Assembly (NCBI GenBank): GCA_044225565.1
Contig: JBGAIL010000108.1
Span: 1 to 16,662 of the forward strand
From: CAVXAE01 sp044225565
GTDB lineage: Bacteria; Pseudomonadota; Gammaproteobacteria; Steroidobacterales; Steroidobacteraceae
DNA: 16,662 bases
Direction of reading: 5' to 3'
Below, piece after piece: positions 1-5,672 of the stretch; position 1 is the stretch's first letter, and each line of letters starts with the position of its first letter. The position numbers and the translations under genes were made by a program. The notes under the pieces are model-generated. The model made no database searches, was not told the origin of the DNA, and was given only the letters and a program-made list of their open reading frames with translations.

Positions 1-235
1 CGCTCTTGAGGTAGGGCAGCACGCCCTGCAGGCCGAGATCGAGGATGGTCTGCGGGGTGCGCGCCACCGGGAAGAGCTTGCGCGTCGCCGTGTTCACGCT
101 CTTGTCCGTGGTGTGCGCCGAGAGCATCACGGCGACCAGCAGCTCGAAAGGAGACGAGTGCTCGAGCTCCGTGGTGGGCCGCGGATTCGCGGCCTTCAGG
201 CGGCGGAAGAGCAGCTTGCGCTTCTCAGGGGACAT
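1..235 (-). CDS. nth: Endonuclease III, N-terminal part (runs off window edge)
   Basis: DNA glycosylase/AP lyase of base-excision repair that removes oxidised pyrimidines. Only the first 78 residues lie in the window; the helix-hairpin-helix, catalytic Lys/Asp and Fe-S cluster would lie beyond base 1. The visible part aligns with E. coli Nth without gaps: PTTELEHSSPFELLVAVMLSA occupies residues 20-40, as in the family. At residue 41, where E. coli has the DNA-inserting Gln41 (LSAQATD), this protein reads LSAHTTD. The ATG at 235 fits the family N-terminus and overlaps the end of the upstream ferredoxin gene by 11 bases, which suggests translational coupling. A metG-ferredoxin-nth order recalls the rnf/rsx-nth linkage known in gammaproteobacteria. 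Identity is nearly certain; completeness cannot be judged. Confidence 0.93.
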   Translation of the reverse strand, partial: MSPEKRKLLFRRLKAANPRPTTELEHSSPFELLVAVMLSAHTTDKSVNTATRKLFPVARTPQTILDLGLQGVLPYLKS

Positions 236-557
236 GCGCCATCCGCTTTCTCGAGTTCAGCAATGCGGTGCGCTCGGCTTCGCGCCGGGCGTTGCGTGCG
301 CCGTGTGCGCGAACCCGTTCGCGATTCGTCTGCGCGCGCGGCGGCGGTGTGACTTCGGCAAGCGCGCTTCGTGGCACCATGACGATGCAGTCGACGGGGC
401 AGGCCGGCAGGCAGAGCGCGCAACCCGTGCAGAATTCCGTGAGCACCGTGTGCATGTGCCCGCGGGCGCCGAGAATCGCATCGAAGGGGCAGGGCGGCAG
501 GCAGCGGGCGCAGCCGATGCACCGCGCCTCTTCCACTTGCGCGACCTCGCCGATCAT
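225..557 (-). CDS. RnfB/RsxB-type two-[4Fe-4S] ferredoxin, soluble short form
   Basis: 110-aa electron carrier. It has two CxxCxxCxxxCP motifs: C13, C16, C19, C23 and C43, C46, C49, C53. Around them the sequence follows the ferredoxin domain of E. coli RsxB (CIGC...CPxDAI.GA...MHTV...CTGC.LC...CPxxCI). Full RsxB has an N-terminal membrane anchor and a first Fe-S domain; neither is present, so this looks like the ferredoxin domain alone with a basic C-terminal tail of about 45 residues (rich in Arg). The ATG at 557 overlaps the metG stop as ATGA, and the stop overlaps the nth start, so the three genes are probably one transcript. Its partner is unknown; no other rnf gene is in view. Annotation pipelines often call such proteins RnfB, but participation in an Rnf ion pump is not shown. 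Confidence 0.88.
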   Translation of the reverse strand: MIGEVAQVEEARCIGCARCLPPCPFDAILGARGHMHTVLTEFCTGCALCLPACPVDCIVMVPRSALAEVTPPPRAQTNRERVRAHGARNARREAERTALLNSRKRMAHVP

Positions 558-2686
558 CTCACCTTCATGCCGGGCTGGGCGCCGGAATCCGGCGAGAGCA
601 GGAACGCGCCGACCTCGTCGCCGGAAGCGGCCAGCACCATGCCTTCGGATACGCCGAACTTCATCTTGCGCGGTGCCAGGTTCGCCACCACGACGATGAG
701 GCGGCCGTTGAGCGTGGTCGGATCGTAGGCCGCCTTGATTCCAGCGAACACCTGCCGTGTGCCCATGGGGCCGAGGTCCAGCGAAAGGCGCAGCAGCTTG
801 TCCGCGCCTTCCACGTGAGATGCCTCGACGACGCGTGCCACGCGCAGGTCGATCTTCGCGAACTCGTCGATGGAGATGGTGGCCGGGCTTGCCCCTGGTT
901 GCGCAGCGGCTGCGGACGCAGTACCTGCCGTTTTCGGTGCCGGTGCGGCGACAGGCTTGCTGGAGGCGGGCGGCGATTGCGGAGGCGTCGTCACGGCTGA
1001 GGTTCCTTTGTCGAAGTCGAACAGGGCGTCGAGCTGCCTGGGATCGACGCGGGTCATGAGGTGCTGGTAGGGGGCGATGCGCTCGGGCAACGTGGCGGCG
1101 TCGCTCCAGCGGAAAGTCCGGTCGAGACCGAAAAGATCGCGCGCCACCCGCTCGGCTACTCTCGGGAGCACGGGAGCGATGAGCACCGTGAGCAGCTTGA
1201 AGCCGTGCAAGGCGCGTGAGCATATTTCGTGCAGCTCTGCGTGCTTCGCCGGATCTTTCGCGAGCACCCAGGGCTGGCGCGAGTCGAAAGCCTGGTTGAT
1301 GCGGTCCGCGGTGGCCATGATGTCGCGCATCGCCTTGCCGAGCTCGCGCCCTTCGTAACTCTCGCGCACGGCGACGGCGGTCTTCTCTGCCTCCGCGACG
1401 AGCTGTGCGCCGTCATGGCCGAACTTCAGCGCGCCGCCGAAGTGCTTCGTCACGAACGTCGCGGCGCGGCTCGCGATGTTCACGTATTTGCCGACGAGGT
1501 CGCTGTTCACGCGGGCGACGAAGTCGTCCGGATTGAAGTCCAGGTCTTCCACGTTCGCGTTGAGCTTGGCGGCGATGTAGTAGCGCAGCCATTCCGGGTT
1601 CATGCCGATGTCGAGGTAGCGCAGCGGGCTGATGCCCGTGCCGCGTGATTTCGACATCTTTTCTCCGGAGACGGTGATGAAACCGTGCACGTACACGTGC
1701 TCCGGGACCTTGTACGGCTTGCCCGCGAAATGCAGCATGGCCGGCCAGAACAGCGTGTGGAAGTAGATGATGTCCTTGCCGATGAAATGGATCTGCTCGG
1801 TGTCGGGCGCCGCGAGGAATTCCTCGAAGCTGCGCCGCTCGCCGTTCTTCGCCGCGCCGCCGCTCTCGAAGTAGCGTTTGAGCGAGGCGAGGTAGCCGAT
1901 GGGGGCATCCAGCCACACGTAAAAATACTTGCCGGGCGCATCCGGGATGGGGATGCCGAAGTACGGCGCGTCGCGGGAGATGTCCCAGTCCCCGAGCTCG
2001 CGGTCGCCGGTGCCGGAAAGCCATTCGCGCGCCTTGTTCACCACCTGGGGCTGCAGCCGCCCCGGGGCGTTGAGCCATTGCTCGAGGAACGCGACGCACT
2101 TCGGGTCCGACAGCCGGAAGAAGTAGTGATCGGAGCTCTTCAGCACCGGCGTGGCGCCGGTGAGCGTGGAGTAGGGATTGATGAGCTCCGTGGGGGCGTA
2201 CACCGTGCTGCACACCTCGCAGGCGTCGCCGTACTGGTCCTTCGAGTGGCAGTTCGGGCACTCGCCCTTGATGTACCGGTCCGCGAGGAACATGCCCTTC
2301 ACGGGGTCGTAGAACTGCTCCACCGCCTTCGTGTAGATGAGGCCGGCTGCTTGCAGCCTGCGGTAGACGTCCTGCGACAGCCCGGTGTTCTCCGGCGAAT
2401 CCGTCGAGTGCCAGTAGTCGAAGGAGATGTGGAAGCCCTGCAGGTACTTGGGCCGTTCCGCAGCGATTCGGCGCACCAGCTCCTGCGGGCTGATGCCTTC
2501 GGCCTCGGCCTTGAGCATGATGGGGGCGCCATGCGCATCGTCCGCGCAGACGAAGTGCACTTCGTTGCCGAGCATGCGCTGGAAGCGCACCCAGATGTCG
2601 CCCTGGATATATTCCATGATGTGCCCGATGTGGAACGGGCCGTTGGCGTAGGGCAGCGCGGTGGTGACGAAGAGCTTGCGGGGCAT
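554..2686 (-). CDS. metG: Methionyl-tRNA synthetase
   Basis: Cytoplasmic class I synthetase that charges tRNA-Met for translation. At 710 aa it is the long dimeric form. The HIGH motif is at residues 19-22 and KMSKS at 343-347. A zinc knuckle lies at C143, C146, C156 and C159 within CPNCHSKDQYGDACEVC, closely matching E. coli MetG. The anticodon-binding helical domain follows, then a Pro/Ala-rich linker at about 560-600, then a C-terminal OB-fold tRNA-binding domain (about 603-710, IDLRVARVVEASHVEGADK) that also dimerises the enzyme. The ATG at 2686 gives the normal N-terminus MPRKLFVTTALPYANG. It is first in a metG-ferredoxin-nth run. In E. coli and Pseudomonas the divergent neighbour is mrp; here mrp lies about 5.6 kb away. 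Confidence 0.98.
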   Translation of the reverse strand: MPRKLFVTTALPYANGPFHIGHIMEYIQGDIWVRFQRMLGNEVHFVCADDAHGAPIMLKAEAEGISPQELVRRIAAERPKYLQGFHISFDYWHSTDSPENTGLSQDVYRRLQAAGLIYTKAVEQFYDPVKGMFLADRYIKGECPNCHSKDQYGDACEVCSTVYAPTELINPYSTLTGATPVLKSSDHYFFRLSDPKCVAFLEQWLNAPGRLQPQVVNKAREWLSGTGDRELGDWDISRDAPYFGIPIPDAPGKYFYVWLDAPIGYLASLKRYFESGGAAKNGERRSFEEFLAAPDTEQIHFIGKDIIYFHTLFWPAMLHFAGKPYKVPEHVYVHGFITVSGEKMSKSRGTGISPLRYLDIGMNPEWLRYYIAAKLNANVEDLDFNPDDFVARVNSDLVGKYVNIASRAATFVTKHFGGALKFGHDGAQLVAEAEKTAVAVRESYEGRELGKAMRDIMATADRINQAFDSRQPWVLAKDPAKHAELHEICSRALHGFKLLTVLIAPVLPRVAERVARDLFGLDRTFRWSDAATLPERIAPYQHLMTRVDPRQLDALFDFDKGTSAVTTPPQSPPASSKPVAAPAPKTAGTASAAAAQPGASPATISIDEFAKIDLRVARVVEASHVEGADKLLRLSLDLGPMGTRQVFAGIKAAYDPTTLNGRLIVVVANLAPRKMKFGVSEGMVLAASGDEVGAFLLSPDSGAQPGMKVR

Positions 2687-2740
2687 CGGGCTAGTTTACC
2701 GTGCCCTCCGGGCCGTGGCCGCGGATTTGCCGTCCCGGGG

Positions 2741-3085
2741 CTACCGGAACTGCCGCAGCATGAAATACATCATGCCGGTGACCATGGCGAACAGGCTCAT
2801 CATCGTGAGCAGCGTCCAGCGCATCAGGTCGGTCTTGTCGCGATCCATCTTGTCTCTCAGCCCGTCCCGAGCGGCGTCGATTTTCAGCTCGAGGGCACCC
2901 GTCTTGCCGTCGAGCATCGTGACTTTGGCGTCGAGCTTCTCGAACATGGGGATCGTGACGGGTTGCAGGTGACGAGCCCGGCTCTCGAGCGCTTCGTCCA
3001 TGGCTTCAGCGATGGCCACGGCCACGCGCGGCTCGAACCTCGCTTTATCGATGAGGATCCCGACGGTGGCGGCACGCATGGCCAT
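2741..3085 (-). CDS. Small coiled-coil protein with C-terminal membrane anchor (DUF1640-like)
   Basis: 114-aa protein of unknown function. Residues about 20-45 hold a short helix (VAVAIAEAMDEALES). Residues about 50-88 form a charged heptad-like region (FEKLDAKVTMLDGKTGALELKIDAARD) typical of coiled coil. One hydrophobic segment follows at about 91-110 (LLTMMSLFAMVTGMMYFML) and a basic tail ends the protein, so it is probably tail-anchored in the inner membrane with the coil in the cytoplasm. The layout resembles DUF1640/CCDC90-like proteins, but the match is by architecture. Two ATGs (3085 and 3079) are possible; the first has GGAAGG nine bases upstream. It lies 54 bases before metG and 212 bases after the PilT-like pair on the same strand, so it may belong to either group or be transcribed alone. 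Confidence 0.72.
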   Translation of the reverse strand: MAMRAATVGILIDKARFEPRVAVAIAEAMDEALESRARHLQPVTIPMFEKLDAKVTMLDGKTGALELKIDAARDGLRDKMDRDKTDLMRWTLLTMMSLFAMVTGMMYFMLRQFR

Positions 3086-3297
3086 GGATCATAGCCTTCC
3101 ATCGTGGGGTCGCAAAGGACGATACGCTGCGGACGGATGGCGCGGGAAGCCGAATATCTGTCGTGTTTCCGCAGATTTGCCAAGGTGCGATATCGGAGTC
3201 GAAGGCGCCTCTGCCGAGCGGAAACGCGTTAGTCAGTGCGTGCGCAAACTGCAGGAGAAGAGCGCTGCGGGTCGAGACGCGGATTCACCGCGCGGCT
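3086..3297. other. Spacer between the PilT-like pair and the coiled-coil gene
   Basis: 212 bases without a convincing gene. On the minus strand it follows the second pilT-like stop and precedes the coiled-coil gene. It holds a possible promoter (3153-3183) and a short 5-bp stem with a 5-base loop at 3278-3292 just after the pilT-like stop, with no following T tract. No tRNA fold or known element was recognised. Confidence 0.5.
3153..3183 (-). promoter_or_regulatory. Candidate sigma-70 promoter for the coiled-coil gene (and perhaps metG)
   Basis: On the minus strand TTGGCA (3183-3178, five of six to TTGACA) is followed after 19 bases by GATATT (3158-3153, four of six to TATAAT). It lies about 70 bases upstream of the ATG at 3085. 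The spacer is longer than ideal, so this is a weak prediction. Confidence 0.28.
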
Positions 3298-4359
3298 TCA
3301 GCCGTTGTCCTTGACCGCCTCGAACTTCGCCTTGTTGATGCCCTTCTTGTAGGCCTCCTTGCCCGTGATCAGCCGCACGTTCAGCAACTCCTGGATGGCC
3401 GTGTCCATGGTGCGCATGCCGTGCGCGCCGCCCGCCTGCATGGTGTTCTCGAGCTGGTCGAGCTTGCCCTGGCGGATGAGATTCGAGGCCGCCGGCGTGT
3501 TCACGAGGATCTCGAGCGCTGCCACGCGGCCGCTCTTGTCGGCCTTCTGCAGCAGTTGTTGCGAGACTACGCCTCGCAGCGAAGTGGAGAGCATGGTGCG
3601 GACGTGGGACTGCTTGTCCGCCGGGAAAACGTTGATGATGCGATCCACGGTGGGCGCGGCGCCGTTGGTGTGCAGCGTGCCCATGACGAGAATGCCCATC
3701 TCCGCCGCGGTGACCGCGATGCTCATCGTTTCGTAGTCGCGGAGCTCGCCCACCAGGATGACGTCCGGGTCCTCGCGCAACGCGGAATGGAGCGCATGTG
3801 CGAAGCTCGCGCTGTGCACGCCAACCTCGCGCTGGCTGATGAGGCAGCTCTTGCGCTGGTGCACGAACTCGATGGGGTCCTCGATGGTGAGGATGTGTCC
3901 TTTCACCCGCGTGTTGATGTCGTCGATCATGCCCGCGAGCGTGGTGGACTTGCCCGAGCCCGTCTTGCCCGTCACCAGGATGAGCCCGTGCGTGGCTCGG
4001 CACATCTGCCGCACCGCCTCGGGCATCTTGAGCTCGTCGAGCGTGAGCGCCTTGGAGGGGATGGCGCGGAACACGGCGCCCATGCCGTTCAGCTGCCGCA
4101 TCACATTGACGCGGAAGCGGCCGCGGTCGGCGAGCGTATAGGCGAAGTCCGCGCCATCCTTGCTCTCGAAGCGCTCGATGGCCGTCTTCGGCATGATCTC
4201 GTAGAGCGTGTCCTTCACGAAGCCGGCTTCGAGCCGCTCGTTCTTGAGCGGCTGCAGGTCGCCGAACTGGCGGATGCGCGCCGGGTCGCCCGCGATGAAG
4301 TGCAGGTCCGAGCCGCGTCGCTGGAGCACGTCGAGCAGATAGGCGTCGATCGCGGGCAT
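3298..4359 (-). CDS. PilT-family ATPase, second paralog (His box incomplete)
   Basis: 353-aa cytoplasmic hexameric ATPase of the PilT/PilU family, which drives type IV pilus retraction. It has the N-terminal PAS-like domain, then Walker A GKTGSGKST (131-139), Asp box ILTIEDPIEF (about 156-165) and Walker B DPDVILVGELRD (197-208, catalytic E205). The His box reads MGILVMGTLHTN (221-232): H230 is kept, but the first histidine of the usual TGHLV is Ile223. The C-terminal AIRNLIRE motif of retraction ATPases appears as AASNLIRQ. It starts 3 bases after the stop of the other paralog, so the two are translated from one message. Both proteins place Walker A at the same residues, which indicates tandem duplication or matched evolution. 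They may form a PilT/PilU-like pair, but neither is a close copy of canonical gammaproteobacterial PilT. Confidence 0.93.
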   Translation of the reverse strand: MPAIDAYLLDVLQRRGSDLHFIAGDPARIRQFGDLQPLKNERLEAGFVKDTLYEIMPKTAIERFESKDGADFAYTLADRGRFRVNVMRQLNGMGAVFRAIPSKALTLDELKMPEAVRQMCRATHGLILVTGKTGSGKSTTLAGMIDDINTRVKGHILTIEDPIEFVHQRKSCLISQREVGVHSASFAHALHSALREDPDVILVGELRDYETMSIAVTAAEMGILVMGTLHTNGAAPTVDRIINVFPADKQSHVRTMLSTSLRGVVSQQLLQKADKSGRVAALEILVNTPAASNLIRQGKLDQLENTMQAGGAHGMRTMDTAIQELLNVRLITGKEAYKKGINKAKFEAVKDNG

Positions 4360-4362
4360 GGG

Positions 4363-5481
4363 CTACTCCTGCGCCGCCTGGGTCTTCATGGTGCCCGTCA
4401 TCTCGAGCTTGGGCAGCATGCTGGTGTCGGTGACGAACTTCGAGAAGAGCCGCTTCTCGCTGGCATAGGCGAAGGCGTCGTCCGGATCGATCTCCTTCGC
4501 CTGGATGGCGGCGAGCAGCGCCTGGTCGAGCATCTGCATGCCGAAGTCGCGGCCCATCTGCAGCTGCGAGGGAATCTGGTGCGTCTGGTCGGTCTGGATG
4601 AGCTTGGCGATGGCCTTGGTCATCACCATGACCTCGCAGATGGCCTTGCGGCCGCGGCTGTCCGCCGTCTTCACCAGCACCTGGGTGACCACCGCGAGCA
4701 GGCTCTGCGAGAGGAAGCTTTTGGTCTGCTCGCGCTCCTCGACGGGCAGCGCGTCGATGATGCGGTCGATGGTCTTCACCGCGCCGGTGGTGTGCAGCGT
4801 GCCGAGCACGAGGTGGCCGGTCTCCGCCGCCGTCATGGCCATGCGGATGGTTTCGCCATCGCGCAACTCACCGACGAGGATCACGTCCGGGTCTTCGCGC
4901 ATGGCGGCGCGCACGCCTTCCGCGAAGCTCGGGATATGCGTGTTGAGCTCGCGCTGGATCACCTGCGCGTTCTTGCTGCGGTGCACGAACTCGATGGGGT
5001 CCTCGAGGCTGATGATGTTCACCTTCCGCGTCTGGTTGAGGTGGTCGATCATCGCCGCGAGGGTGGTGGATTTGCCGGTGCCGGTGGAGCCGGTGACCAG
5101 CACCATGCCCTGGTGGTAGTCGCAGAGCCTGGTGACGATGGGCGGCAGCCCGAGCTTGTCGAGGGAGGGCACCTCCGTCGGGATGGCACGGAACACGGCG
5201 CCCACGCCCGTGTCCTTGCGGAACACGTTGACGCGGAAGCGCCCGCCTTCACCCGACACGTAGGAGAAGTCGAGGTCGTGGCCGGCGGCGAAATGCTCCG
5301 CCTGGGTGCGGGTGAGGATCTCGGAGATGTAGCCTTCGAGCTCAGGCCCCCGCAGCTCGCGGAACTTGATGGGCATCAGGTCCCCGTACATGCGCAGCAT
5401 GGGGGGGATGCCCACGGCCAGGTGCACGTCGGAGCAGCCCTGCTGAGTGCCCAGTTTCAGGAAGGCATCGATGCGTGCCAC
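4363..5481 (-). CDS. PilT-family ATPase, first paralog
   Basis: 372-aa PilT/PilU-family motor ATPase. Walker A is GSTGTGKST (131-139), the Asp box IISLEDPIEF (about 156-165), Walker B DPDVILVGELRD (197-208, E205), and the complete His box TGHLVLGTLHTT (221-232, with H223 and H230). These indicate an active ATPase. The AIRNLIRE motif is altered to AIAKLIQT, and the tail extends about 40 residues past the usual end (EIDPDDAFAYASEKRLF...). The start is GTG at 5481 (VARIDAF), with a GGGG run upstream; no better ATG is available. It precedes the second paralog by 3 bases. Upstream lie a hairpin-rich spacer and then the HEAT-kinase gene. No pilin, PilB, PilC or PilQ genes are in view, so any link to pili depends on genes elsewhere. 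Confidence 0.93.
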   Translation of the reverse strand: MARIDAFLKLGTQQGCSDVHLAVGIPPMLRMYGDLMPIKFRELRGPELEGYISEILTRTQAEHFAAGHDLDFSYVSGEGGRFRVNVFRKDTGVGAVFRAIPTEVPSLDKLGLPPIVTRLCDYHQGMVLVTGSTGTGKSTTLAAMIDHLNQTRKVNIISLEDPIEFVHRSKNAQVIQRELNTHIPSFAEGVRAAMREDPDVILVGELRDGETIRMAMTAAETGHLVLGTLHTTGAVKTIDRIIDALPVEEREQTKSFLSQSLLAVVTQVLVKTADSRGRKAICEVMVMTKAIAKLIQTDQTHQIPSQLQMGRDFGMQMLDQALLAAIQAKEIDPDDAFAYASEKRLFSKFVTDTSMLPKLEMTGTMKTQAAQE

Positions 5482-5594
5482 GCCGAGACCCCGCCGATTT
5501 GACAGAAGGCGCGGAGTTTAACAGCCCCGTTATGGCTCTGTGGGGTGCCGGGTTCGCGGAATTGGCTCCGCGGGCCGCTTCACTCCACCGCTCA

Positions 5595-5622
5595 GGCCGC
5601 AAAAGCCGCGCCTTTTGTGGCC
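5595..5622. repeat. Imperfect inverted repeat
   Basis: Arms GGCCGCAAAAG (5595-5605) and CTTTTGTGGCC (5612-5622) are complementary except for one G-T type mismatch, around a 6-base loop. With the neighbouring 5642-5668 hairpin it makes a tandem stem-loop region. It could be RNA structure, part of a REP-like element or a second terminator arm. Confidence 0.6.
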
Positions 5623-5641
5623 GGCAACGGAGGGCAAGTCC

Positions 5642-5668
5642 GAAAAAATGGCCAAAGGCCATTTTTTC
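5642..5668 (-). terminator. Rho-independent terminator after the HEAT-kinase gene
   Basis: A perfect inverted repeat with arms GAAAAAATGGCC and GGCCATTTTTTC and a 3-base loop, beginning 4 bases beyond the kinase stop codon. On the minus strand it reads as a short GC stem followed by a six-T run, the classic intrinsic terminator form. It is symmetrical enough to work in both directions. Its place suggests that the kinase message ends or is attenuated before the pilT-like pair. Confidence 0.75.
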
Positions 5669-5672
5669 CAAA

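Larger units (their letters stand above)
5482..5672. other. Hairpin-rich spacer between the kinase and the PilT-like pair
   Basis: 191 bases with no convincing gene. It carries at least three adjacent inverted repeats: 5555-5572 (CGCGGA / TCCGCG), 5595-5622 (11-base arms, one mismatch) and 5642-5668 (perfect 12-base arms). Both strands stay open through much of it, but the peptides look like GC-driven shadows. The packing of dyads suggests a terminator plus an intergenic repeat element (REP/ERIC-like). Whether it is repeated in the genome cannot be seen here. The promoter of the pilT-like pair should also lie here, but no clear -35/-10 pair was found. Confidence 0.55.

Noticed and set aside
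225..1223. 332-codon form of the ferredoxin
   Set aside because: The part upstream of 557 is antisense-frame noise inside metG. The ATG at 557 overlaps the metG stop and gives a standard ferredoxin N-terminus.
1685..3094. 469-codon plus-strand open frame over metG
   Set aside because: It is a shadow of metG and the coiled-coil gene, with no domain character.
3086..3297. tRNA or small RNA gene in the spacer
   Set aside because: No cloverleaf, T-loop signature or terminator-flanked unit could be found by eye.
3163..5502. 779-codon plus-strand open frame
   Set aside because: It is antisense to both PilT-like genes, which carry complete Walker, Asp and His boxes. Its peptide is repetitive, rich in His, Glu, Arg and Leu, as expected from reading GC-rich codons backwards.
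5530..5672. Possible small proteins in the spacer (readable on both strands)
   Set aside because: No ribosome site, and the peptides follow the inverted repeats. The stretch is better explained as structured non-coding DNA.
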